DNA of 32,762 bases from an uncultured Roseateles sp. (lineage in GTDB: Bacteria; Pseudomonadota; Gammaproteobacteria; Burkholderiales; Burkholderiaceae_C), in assembly GCF_945956965.1 (NCBI RefSeq), contig NZ_CAMFJS010000039.1, positions 1-32,762 of the forward strand, given 5' to 3'. The position numbers and the translations under genes are program-made. This document shows, in pieces, positions 16,445-24,034 of the stretch; the first letter of the stretch is position 1, and each line of letters opens with the position of its first letter. The notes beneath the pieces are model-generated. The model was not told where the DNA came from and did not search any database. It saw only the letters and a program-made list of their open reading frames with translations.

Positions 16445-16636
16445 TCGGGCGAGGCACGCCAGCGCCTGAGCGTTTGGCGTGCTGGGCTGCAGGCGCGGGG
16501 TCGGCGCATTCATTCATGGATGTGCCGGTCCTTGCCTCAGCTGCCGCGCTTGCCTGGCGCTTGAGATGCGTCCTCGCAACCCTTGGGGGCCGGCTTGATT
16601 ACTTGGGGTGAGTTGCGGCCATTGCCAAGAGCGCCG

Positions 16637-16684
16637 TGGTTTGCGCGGTCTCCCTGGTTTGCATCCACGGGCTTGATGGTTTGC
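16637..16684 (+). repeat. Three direct tggtttgc repeats
   Basis: Exact octamers at 16637-16644, 16655-16662 and 16677-16684, 18 and 22 bp apart and 100-150 bp before the transporter start. The same octamer occurs at 13524 upstream of the TonB receptor. A shared regulator site is possible. Confidence 0.6.
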
Positions 16685-16701
16685 GGCTCACCCCTTGTTT
16701 T

Positions 16702-16731
16702 TCGTCTCGCCTCGTCTCGTCTCGCTTCGCT
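16702..16731 (+). repeat. Pentanucleotide tandem repeat TCGYY x6
   Basis: Six consecutive units: tcgtc, tcgcc, tcgtc, tcgtc, tcgct, tcgct. The run is continued by a pyrimidine tract to about 16750. It lies about 50 bp before the transporter start. Confidence 0.8.
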
Positions 16732-16783
16732 TCTTTCCTCTTCGCTTCACCCACCCACCGCCCGCTGGGAGTTTTCGCCAAAA

Positions 16784-18130
16784 ATGGATTCCGTCATGCC
16801 AACAAGCCCTGATGTTCAGGCGCCGCCACGCTCGGCGCGGGACGTGGTTCTGCCCATGTTGTTCATTGGCCTGCTGTTCTTCATCCTGGGTTTCGCCACC
16901 TGGTTGAACGGCTCGCTGATTCCTTTCCTCAAGATCGTTTGCGACCTGAATAACTTCCAGGCGCTTTGGGTCACGTTTGCCTTCTATATCGCCTACACCG
17001 TGATGGCCTTGCCGGCCGCCGCCGTGCTGGGCCGCATTGGCTACAAGAACGGCATGACGGCGGGTCTGGGCATCATGGCCATCGGCGCCTTGCTCTTCAT
17101 CCCGGCCGCGCGCTCCAGCTACTACGGCATCTTCTTGTTGGCCCTGTTCACCCTGGCCACCGGCATGACGCTGATGCAAACCGCCATCAACCCCTACATC
17201 GTCTGCATCGGCTCGCGCGAGAGCGCGGCCATGCGCATCAGCATCATGGGCTTGTTCAACAAGGGCGCCGGCATCGTCGTGCCCTTGGTGTTCTCGGCAC
17301 TGATCCTGTCGGGGGTGGATAAGTTCTCCGACAGCGCCCTGGCTGCGCTGGATGCCGCCGGGCGCGAAGCCGCACGGGCCGAACTGTCGGCCCGCCTCGT
17401 CTACCCCTACGCCGTGATGGCCGCGGGCTTGCTGTTGTTCATGATCATCATCCACTTCTCCTCGCTGCCCGAGATCGAGCTGGATGATGAGCCGGCGAAG
17501 GGCGGGCCCGAGCTGACGCGCTTTGGCGTGTTCCAGTTCCCGCAAGTGGTGCTGGGGGCGCTGGCCTTGTTCGCCTATGTGGGCGTGGAGGTGATTGCCG
17601 GCGACACCATCGGCCTTTACGGCCACAACCTGGGCGTGGCGCATTTCGCGGTGCTGACCTCCTACACCATGGGCTTTATGGTGCTGGGCTATTGCCTGGG
17701 CGTTGCCTTGATTCCTCGGCTGATGACGCAAAAGACGGCCCTGCTTTTGTCCGCCCTCAGCGGCATCGTCTTTACCTTGGGTGTGGCCACCAGCTCCGCC
17801 ACCGACACGGGCGTGAGCCAAATGCTTTTGGGATGGGCGGGTGTGCCGGCCGTGCCCAATACAGTGATGTTCCTGGCCTTGCTGGGCTTGGCCAATGCTC
17901 TGGTCTGGCCTTCAATTTGGCCGCTGGCGCTGGAAGGTTTGGGCAAGTACACGGCCGCTGGTTCGGCCCTGCTGATCATGGGCATTGCCGGTGGTGCCTT
18001 GCTGCCCATGCTGTATGGCCGAATCTCCGACGCCAGCGGTGCGCAGGCGGGCTACTGGCTGCTCTTGCCCTGCTATGCGCTGATATTTTTCTATGCGCTG
18101 GTGGGCCACAAGCTGCGGCGCTGGAAGTAA
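16784..18130 (+). CDS. Sugar MFS transporter, FucP/glucose-galactose type
   Basis: 448 residues with about 12 hydrophobic helices. The first helix region LFFILGFATWLNGSLIPFLK, the TLMQTAINPYIVCIG block and the late LVWPSIWPLALEGLGKYTAAG segment are typical of the FucP family of proton:sugar symporters (fucose, glucose/galactose, N-acetylglucosamine). It would carry across the inner membrane a sugar delivered by the TonB receptor upstream. The frame is open to 16583, but family homology starts at ATG 16784; gggag lies 12 nt before it. Confidence 0.9.
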   Translation: MDSVMPTSPDVQAPPRSARDVVLPMLFIGLLFFILGFATWLNGSLIPFLKIVCDLNNFQALWVTFAFYIAYTVMALPAAAVLGRIGYKNGMTAGLGIMAIGALLFIPAARSSYYGIFLLALFTLATGMTLMQTAINPYIVCIGSRESAAMRISIMGLFNKGAGIVVPLVFSALILSGVDKFSDSALAALDAAGREAARAELSARLVYPYAVMAAGLLLFMIIIHFSSLPEIELDDEPAKGGPELTRFGVFQFPQVVLGALALFAYVGVEVIAGDTIGLYGHNLGVAHFAVLTSYTMGFMVLGYCLGVALIPRLMTQKTALLLSALSGIVFTLGVATSSATDTGVSQMLLGWAGVPAVPNTVMFLALLGLANALVWPSIWPLALEGLGKYTAAGSALLIMGIAGGALLPMLYGRISDASGAQAGYWLLLPCYALIFFYALVGHKLRRWK

Positions 18131-18154
18131 GCGCCGCACGGGCGGATCGCCCGT

Positions 18155-18970
18155 TTAGAAGGTCACAAAAGCCTTGGCGTCTTCGGCGCTGAAGTACTTG
18201 CGCATGATCTTCAGCAGGGTGCCGTCGCGGCGCATGCCGTCGATGATGGCGCGCCATTTCGCTTGCTCGGCCTCGGGGATCGATTTCTTGGACATGATCA
18301 AGCCGTGCAGCACCGGCGGGTCGCCGAAGTCCATCGTGCGTGTCAGCTTGTCGAGCGCGGCGCGCTCCACCTGCGAGTAGTTGAAGGGCTCGATGATCAT
18401 GCCTTGGATGCGGTTGCGGTTCATCATCTCCAGCAACTGGGCATGGTCGGCCACTTCGTTGATGCGGCCCTTTGCCGCCAGGCGATCCGCCAGTTGATTG
18501 GCGCGCTCGCTGTAGCGGAAGCTGCGTATCTGGCCCAGAAAGAGCTCGGGGTTTCGCTCGAACGCCTCCAGCGTGTTCACCTGCGCATCCTTGCGGACCA
18601 GGAACTGGTATTTGTTGTACAGGTACCAGGCGAAACCGGCGAACTTCTCGCGTGACTCATTGCTGATGCCCGACATGCTGAAGTCCAACTCGCCCGATTC
18701 GATCCACACCCAGATGCGTGAGCGCGGCATCACGCTGGTGTCGAAGGCGCAGCCGCTGCGCCGGATCAACTCGTTGGCCACATCCCGGTCAATGCCTTGC
18801 TGGGTCGCTTTGGAGTAGAGCAGGCCATGGTCGTGAAAAGCCAAGCTAAAGCGCCGTGAGCATTGCGGCAAATCGGCTGCGGCGGCCAAGCCTGCCGACA
18901 GCAGAAGCAGCCCGGCAAGAACACCCGTCACGCAGCAGCGCGCAGCCAGGCGGGGGAACAAGCGAGTCAT
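18155..18970 (-). CDS. Family-3 periplasmic substrate-binding protein, solitary
   Basis: 271 residues: a signal peptide with a long Leu/Ala core ending near ALAAA (about residue 32), then two alpha/beta lobes of the SBP_bac_3 type (amino-acid or small polar ligand binding). GIDRDVANELIRRSGCAFD, MPRSRIWVWIESGELDFSMSG and the C-terminal MRRDGTLLKIMRKYF follow the family pattern. No permease or ATPase gene is adjacent, so it may serve a distant transporter or act as a sensor domain-like protein. It is convergent with the sugar transporter, 24 bp apart. Confidence 0.8.
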   Translation of the reverse strand: MTRLFPRLAARCCVTGVLAGLLLLSAGLAAAADLPQCSRRFSLAFHDHGLLYSKATQQGIDRDVANELIRRSGCAFDTSVMPRSRIWVWIESGELDFSMSGISNESREKFAGFAWYLYNKYQFLVRKDAQVNTLEAFERNPELFLGQIRSFRYSERANQLADRLAAKGRINEVADHAQLLEMMNRNRIQGMIIEPFNYSQVERAALDKLTRTMDFGDPPVLHGLIMSKKSIPEAEQAKWRAIIDGMRRDGTLLKIMRKYFSAEDAKAFVTF

Positions 18971-19346
18971 GGTTTTTTCGTGCGAGTGGTCGCCCCGCTT
19001 GAGGGGGCGAGGCGGCCCGAGTTTATTGCACCCGGCGAGGGCGCGGCGCTGGCGTTCATCAAGATGAGAGGTGGCCTCTGCGGCGCTTCTTTCACAGGCT
19101 CCGGTGGCCCCAGGTTTTCTGACTTCGGTCTTACGCGAGCGCTTGATGCCTGAGCCTGCCCGAAGCGCGTGGCGCCCTGGTTCACGCCTTCCGTGTGCAC
19201 TATGACCGCCATGGGGCCTGCTGCCATGTTCATGTCATGAAAGCCGGCAAACCGCCCCCGTAAAATTTCCGCCATTCTTTCACTCCAAAGCTCAGGTGCC
19301 CTGTGTTGGATCGCAGTTCATTCCAGCCAGTGGCTGACTCTCTGTC
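18971..19346. other. 376-bp divergent intergenic region
   Basis: It lies between two divergent binding-protein genes. It contains a small cgcccc/ggggcg hairpin (18991-19009), the 13-bp palindrome ttcatgtcatgaa at 19229-19241, a ggcaaacc (19245-19252, reverse of the ggtttgc motif) and a taaaat possible -10 near 19262 for the plus-strand gene. No coding region is supported. Confidence 0.5.
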
Positions 19347-20105
19347 ATGCGCCGTCGCGCACTGAACCTCGCGGCTTTGGGCCTCTTGAGTGGCGTTGCC
19401 CCTCATGTGAGCGCGACAGAGCATGCGAGCTTGCAGGGCTTTACCGAACCACTGCCGCCGCTCAACTATGCCGATGACTCCGGCAAGGCGCAGGGCTTCA
19501 GTGTTGACTTGCTGCGCATGATCGCGGCGCAAGCCAAGGTGCCGCTGGAGATTCAAGTCACGCCCTGGGTGCGCGCCACGCAACTGGCCGCCGGCACGCC
19601 CAATAGCATCCTGTTCTCGCTGACCCGTCTGCCCGAACGTGAGGGCAAATTCAAATGGGTGGGGCCCATCAGCGAGCGGCGCATTCTTTTGTATCGCCTG
19701 AAGGAGCGCAGCGATCTGCAGATCAAGGATTTGAAGAGCCTGCAAGGCTTGAAGATTGGCGTGGTGCGCGAATCAGCCGCGGCTAAGCGTCTGCAAGCCG
19801 AGGGCTTGCGTGTGGGTGAGGAGCTGGAGTTGGCGCTCGACGACGCCAGCAATCTGCGCAAGCTGCTGGTCGGCCGCATGGACTTGCTGGTGATGCTGGA
19901 TTGGGCGGCCGCCTGGAATCTGCGCCAACTCAAACTGCACTATGCAACCCTGCGCCCGGTGCTGGAGTTGGACAACGCTTATGAGTATTGGTATGGCTTG
20001 CATCCCGATTGCGATGACGCTCTGGTGCAGCGCCTGCAAGCCGGCTTGAACACGCTGCGTCGCAACGGCCAGTACGACAAGCTGAGGCGCCAGTATTTCA
20101 GCTGA
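19347..20105 (+). CDS. Family-3 periplasmic substrate-binding protein, solitary
   Basis: 252 residues with a short Arg-rich signal peptide (MRRRALNLAALGLLSG) probably cleaved after VSA. The two-lobe SBP_bac_3 pattern is visible: EPLPPLNYADDSGKAQGFSVDLLR, ILFSLTRLPEREGKFKWVGP, then LKGL-like LQGLKIGVVRESAAAKRL and a C-terminal NGQYDKLRRQYF. It resembles the neighbour encoded at 18155-18970 only at family level. No ABC partner genes are present. The ligand is unknown. Confidence 0.82.
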   Translation: MRRRALNLAALGLLSGVAPHVSATEHASLQGFTEPLPPLNYADDSGKAQGFSVDLLRMIAAQAKVPLEIQVTPWVRATQLAAGTPNSILFSLTRLPEREGKFKWVGPISERRILLYRLKERSDLQIKDLKSLQGLKIGVVRESAAAKRLQAEGLRVGEELELALDDASNLRKLLVGRMDLLVMLDWAAAWNLRQLKLHYATLRPVLELDNAYEYWYGLHPDCDDALVQRLQAGLNTLRRNGQYDKLRRQYFS

Positions 20106-20131
20106 GGCCGGGCCTTGGCTTCAGGCCAGGC

Positions 20132-21712
20132 TTAGGCCTGGGTCAGCGGCTCTGACTGCTGCTGCACCTGCTGCTGCAAATAGGCCCGGTGCCCCCAGAA
20201 CTCGCTGGCCTTTGCCGCCAGGGAAGAGCGGGCTTGTTCTCCGCTGATCGACCCGCTGGGCGCCGCTGGCCGCAGACCGGCAGGAAAGCGGCCCATGCCC
20301 GCGAGCAGGCAGTACCAGGAGGGGCGGATATACATCAGCGCCTCGCCATGCCGGGTCAGCTCGGCCTCGAAGTCAGCACCGCTGTCCCACACTTCCAGAA
20401 TGCTGGCCAGGCGCGCCGAGATCTTGTGGTTGGCACGGTTGGCGCGCCAGTACTCGGTGTCATCACGGCTATTGAGTTGGTAGTGCCCCACCACATAGTC
20501 GCGCACACCCTCGAACATCTGCCGGCTGCGCGCGTTGAAGCTGGCTTGACCCGCGCGGCCGAACTGGGCTTGTTCCAGCGCGGCCATGAATTGATCGAGC
20601 GAGAACTGGATCAGCATCAAGGCCGTGGCCTCCAGCGGTTCGATGAAGCCTTGCGACAAACCGATGGCCAGGCAGTTGTGGCGCCAATGCTCCGACACTT
20701 GGCCCACCCGCATCTTCAGATGCCGCGCCTCGCTGCCCTCGGCTGCAGGTCCCAGGTGTTCGCGCAGTTCTTGCTCGGCTTCTTCGGCGCTGACAAAGGC
20801 CGAGGCATAGACATAGCCATTGCCATAACGGGTGGTCAGCGGAATCTGCCAGGCCCAGCCATGGCGCAGGGCGGTGGAGCGGGTCGCCGAGGGGATGTCC
20901 TCGCCTTCGTCCAGCGCCGTGGGCATGGCGATGGCGCGGTCATTGAACAGGTTGTCAGCAAAGGATTCGAAGGGCACGCCCAGGGCCTGGTTGATCAACA
21001 AGCCCTGGAAGCCGCTGCAGTCGATGAACAAGCTGCCCGCCAGGACTTCCTCGCTGCCGTTCAGGCGCAGGCCGCTGATGTCGCCATTCTCCTGCCGCAG
21101 CACCTCGGCCACGGTGCCGATGCGATGGCTGACGCCCAGTTTGAGCGCATGTGATTTGAGGAACTGCCCCAGCAAGCCGGCGTCGAAGTGATAGGCGTAA
21201 TCGGTCGGCGGGCTGGCCCGGCCGTCAGCGCGCGGCAGATAGAAGGGCGCTTTGCGCTGGCGCGCCAGTTCGGCCGCAATGAAGAAATCCTGTGGGTTCG
21301 CATCCGCCGCGCTACCGCGCCGACGCAGGCAGGCTTGGGTGAAAAAGCGGGTGCCCAGGCTCAGGTCATCCTGATTGAAGAAGGGGTGCACATAGCTTTC
21401 GAAGCCTGGCTGGGTGGACCATTGCGGGAACTCGATGCCGCATTTGTAAGTGGCATTGCAGGCCGGCATCCACTCGCGCTCAGTCAGGCCCAGGCGGCGG
21501 AAGAACTCGCGCAGATAGGGGGTGGAGCCTTCGCCCACGCCGATGGTGGCGATCTCGCTGGATTCGATCAGGGTGACGCGGCAGCCGAGGCCACGCCACT
21601 GCTGCATCAAGAGGTTGGCGCTCATCCAGCCGGCCGTGCCGCCGCCGACGATGATGATGTGCTTGATGGCTGCCGGGGTCGTCGTGGCGTTAGCGTAGGC
21701 TTGGGCGTGCAT
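20132..21712 (-). CDS. Flavin-dependent tryptophan halogenase family protein
   Basis: 526 residues. The FAD motif GGGTAG (23-28), catalytic-type Lys90 in NATYKCGIEF (matching Lys79 of PrnA), the family motif WAWQIP (286-291) and FIEPLEATAL with Glu358 are all present, so the known halogenase residues are intact. It would need reduced FAD, halide and O2. Relatives tied to TonB receptors, such as BrvH from Brevundimonas, act on indole-like substrates, but natural substrates are mostly unknown. It is the last gene after the sensor kinase with a 21-bp gap and so is probably co-transcribed with the two-component system. Start is ATG 21712. Confidence 0.92.
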   Translation of the reverse strand: MHAQAYANATTTPAAIKHIIIVGGGTAGWMSANLLMQQWRGLGCRVTLIESSEIATIGVGEGSTPYLREFFRRLGLTEREWMPACNATYKCGIEFPQWSTQPGFESYVHPFFNQDDLSLGTRFFTQACLRRRGSAADANPQDFFIAAELARQRKAPFYLPRADGRASPPTDYAYHFDAGLLGQFLKSHALKLGVSHRIGTVAEVLRQENGDISGLRLNGSEEVLAGSLFIDCSGFQGLLINQALGVPFESFADNLFNDRAIAMPTALDEGEDIPSATRSTALRHGWAWQIPLTTRYGNGYVYASAFVSAEEAEQELREHLGPAAEGSEARHLKMRVGQVSEHWRHNCLAIGLSQGFIEPLEATALMLIQFSLDQFMAALEQAQFGRAGQASFNARSRQMFEGVRDYVVGHYQLNSRDDTEYWRANRANHKISARLASILEVWDSGADFEAELTRHGEALMYIRPSWYCLLAGMGRFPAGLRPAAPSGSISGEQARSSLAAKASEFWGHRAYLQQQVQQQSEPLTQA

Positions 21713-21733
21713 GTGTGCTGAACTGATTGCGAG

Positions 21734-23278
21734 TTAGGGCGCGCGGCTAGGTAAAGCCATGCGCACCTCAAAGCCGCCTTGCGGATGGTTGCGAAAGCGC
21801 AGGGCACCGCCATGGTCGGCCACGATATCGCGCACGATGGACAGGCCCAGACCCAGCCCTTCTTTGCGCAGCTTGGCGCCATGTTCCAGGCGCGTGTAGG
21901 GCTGGCCCAGCTTGGCCAAGGCGCTTTCGGGCACGCCGGGGCCGTGGTCGCGCACGGTCAGCAAGACCTGACCCTCTTCCGGGCTGCCGGCCTCGCCCTC
22001 GCTCATGCGCAACTCAGCTTTGCGCTCTGCGCCGCCGCCGTAGAACATGGCGTTGTCCAGCAAATTGCCCAGCGCGCGTTTGAGCGCCAGCGGCTTGCCG
22101 AAGACGGTCAGCGGCTTGTCCATCAGCTCGATGTGCTGGCCGGCCATGCGGGCGTCGCGCACCATTTTCTGCAGCACCAGGTCGATGCGCACCGGCACGC
22201 GGTTTTCGTGGATGTCGGTGTCTTTGACGATCTGCAAGGCGGTCTTGACCATCATGTCCAGCTCGTCCAAGTCCTCATGGAATTCGTCCTGCACCGCCAG
22301 GTCGTCCAGCAGTTCGCTGCGCAGGCGCAGCCGGGTGATGGGCGTGCGCAAATCATGCGAGATGGAGGCGAACAGGCGCTCGCGGTCGCTGAGGTAGCGG
22401 CGGATGCGTTCTTGCATCTCGTTGAAGGCCTGGATGGCATGACGCACCTCAGACGTGCCGCTGAGCTTGAGCGGCTTGGGCGTGGACTTGTGCCCCATGC
22501 GGGCGGCTGCGCGGCTGAGTCCGCGCAGCGGGCGGGTCAGTGCGCGCGCGGCGATCAAGGTCATCAGCAGGGCCAAGCCCAGGGTCAGCAGCTGCGGGGC
22601 CATGCGTTGCCAGGTAAAGAACTCCAGCTGCTCCAGAAAGTAGGGGTCGGGCAGGGCGCTGGTGAGGTAGAGCCATTGACCCGGCTCGGTCTCGGCCTGG
22701 ATCACCAAAAAGGGTGCGGGCCGGTCCGGCGTCAACAAGGAGGGTTCCACCCAGCTGTCTGGCAACTCCGACAAGAGCGCGCCGCTGGGCGCCACTTGCA
22801 GGCCAACCGGCGAGGCCAGGGTGACCTTCAGCGCCGTGCCGGGCTTGAGCTGGGCGCGCAACTCTTGCAGCACGGCTTCTTCCATGCGTCGTGCCAGGTC
22901 TTGCCCGGGCAGCGGCGTCACGCTCACCGCAGCGCTGTTGAAGAAGACCAGAAAGCGGGTGCCGCCCATGGTGCGCAACTGCTCGATCAGCAAGGGCCGG
23001 TAAGCGGCGGGCAGCTCCCGCAGGGCGCGCAAGGCGCCGAGCGCGCCGCTGGCCACATGGTGAGCGGCCAAGTCGGCCTGATGCTTGGTGCGCTGCTCGA
23101 TCTGGCTGTACCACAGCAGATTGATCAAGAGCTGCACCAGCGCCAAGCCGCCCAACATGGCCAGCACGAAGCGGCCTTGCAGGCTGTCGAACAAAAAGGC
23201 CAGGAAGCGCTGCGGCCAATGCCGCCAGGCCTGCCGCCAGCCACGCCCACCCAGCGTGGCGCTGGCCTCAGAGGGCAT
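21734..23278 (-). CDS. Sensor histidine kinase
   Basis: 514 residues. TM1 at about 36-57 and TM2 at about 226-245 enclose a roughly 165-residue periplasmic domain. A HAMP linker follows, then the H-box SISHDLRTPITR with phospho-acceptor His308, N-box NLLDNA (405-410), G1 DHGPGVP and G2 GLGLGLS (474-480). All catalytic boxes are intact. It overlaps the response regulator gene by 11 nt, so they are cognate. With the GtsA-like binding protein two genes upstream, it resembles the GtrS/GltR glucose-sensing system of Pseudomonas; that comparison is by gene content, not by alignment. Confidence 0.9.
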   Translation of the reverse strand: MPSEASATLGGRGWRQAWRHWPQRFLAFLFDSLQGRFVLAMLGGLALVQLLINLLWYSQIEQRTKHQADLAAHHVASGALGALRALRELPAAYRPLLIEQLRTMGGTRFLVFFNSAAVSVTPLPGQDLARRMEEAVLQELRAQLKPGTALKVTLASPVGLQVAPSGALLSELPDSWVEPSLLTPDRPAPFLVIQAETEPGQWLYLTSALPDPYFLEQLEFFTWQRMAPQLLTLGLALLMTLIAARALTRPLRGLSRAAARMGHKSTPKPLKLSGTSEVRHAIQAFNEMQERIRRYLSDRERLFASISHDLRTPITRLRLRSELLDDLAVQDEFHEDLDELDMMVKTALQIVKDTDIHENRVPVRIDLVLQKMVRDARMAGQHIELMDKPLTVFGKPLALKRALGNLLDNAMFYGGGAERKAELRMSEGEAGSPEEGQVLLTVRDHGPGVPESALAKLGQPYTRLEHGAKLRKEGLGLGLSIVRDIVADHGGALRFRNHPQGGFEVRMALPSRAP

Positions 23279-24026
23279 GGCCGGTGTCTACCGTGGTGGC
23301 AAACACATAACCCGAACCTCGCACGGTCTTGATCAGTGCGGGCTGCTTGCCATCGTCTTGCAAGCGCTGGCGCAGGCGGCTGACCTGCACATCCAGCGAG
23401 CGGTCCAATGGCCCGAGGTCGCGACCGCGGGTGACTTCGGCCAGGCGGCTGCGGTCCAGCACCTCGCCGGGGTGTTCCACCAGCAGCTTGAGCAGCTGGA
23501 AGTCCATGCCCGAGAGGGCCGACGCCACACCGTCCGGGTCGATCAGGCTGCGCTCCAGAATGTCCAGGCAAAAGCCATTGAAGCGGAAGAAGCGCGGCGG
23601 CTGTGGCGCTTGTGGCGGCGCTGCTGGCAGGGCGGTGGGCGGGCGGTCTTGGCCGGAGCGGCGGTGGATGGCCTTGATGCGGGCCAGCAGCTCGCGCGGG
23701 TTGAAGGGTTTGCCGATGTAGTCGTCAGCGCCCAGTTCCAGGCCGACGATGCGGTCAGTTTCCTCGGCGCTGGCGGTCAGCATGATGACCGGCACTTCGG
23801 AGCGCTTGCGCACCGCCTGGCACAGCGCAAAGCCTTCGGTATCGGGCAGCATGACGTCCAGAATGCACAGGCTGATCTGCGCTTGGCTGCGCTCGAATTC
23901 GGCCAGAAAGCTGGCGCCGTCGTGGGCCAGCAAGACCTCGTACTGGTTCTTTTCGAGATAGGTCTTGAGCAGGGTGCGGATCTTCTGGTCGTCGTCAACG
24001 ATCAGGATGGTGCGGTTGGTCGTCAT
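23268..24026 (-). CDS. OmpR-type response regulator
   Basis: 252 residues: a receiver domain (about 5-120) with acidic pocket Asp11-Asp12, phospho-acceptor Asp57, Thr84 and Lys106 in GADDYIGKPFN. A proline-rich linker follows (about 127-145), then a winged-helix DNA-binding domain ending LIKTVRGSGYVF. The frame runs upstream to 24242 inside the binding-protein gene, but ATG 24026 (MTTNRTILIVDDD) is the receiver start. It begins 8 bp after the binding protein stops. Targets may include the TonB receptor, transporter and its own operon; inferred. Confidence 0.92.
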   Translation of the reverse strand: MTTNRTILIVDDDQKIRTLLKTYLEKNQYEVLLAHDGASFLAEFERSQAQISLCILDVMLPDTEGFALCQAVRKRSEVPVIMLTASAEETDRIVGLELGADDYIGKPFNPRELLARIKAIHRRSGQDRPPTALPAAPPQAPQPPRFFRFNGFCLDILERSLIDPDGVASALSGMDFQLLKLLVEHPGEVLDRSRLAEVTRGRDLGPLDRSLDVQVSRLRQRLQDDGKQPALIKTVRGSGYVFATTVDTGHAL

Positions 24027-24034
24027 GGATGGGT

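Larger units (their letters stand above)
16445..16783. other. 339-bp leader of the sugar transporter gene
   Basis: No separate gene is supported, although the transporter frame stays open to 16583. The region holds a hairpin just past the receptor stop (gcacgcca 16454-16461 with tggcgtgc 16475-16482), three tggtttgc octamers, and a run of TCGYY pentamers. The spacing and repeats suggest the transporter has its own promoter and possibly an operator array. Confidence 0.6.

Noticed and set aside
15122-16513. Long minus-strand open frame opposite the TonB receptor
   Set aside because: Antisense shadow of the receptor barrel; no domain and no ribosome binding site.
16688-17821. Minus-strand open frame opposite the sugar transporter
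   Set aside because: His/Gln/Gly-rich shadow of membrane helices; the plus-strand transporter is certain.
21779-23332. Plus-strand open frame (517 codons) opposite the sensor kinase
   Set aside because: Antisense shadow; all kinase boxes are intact on the minus strand.
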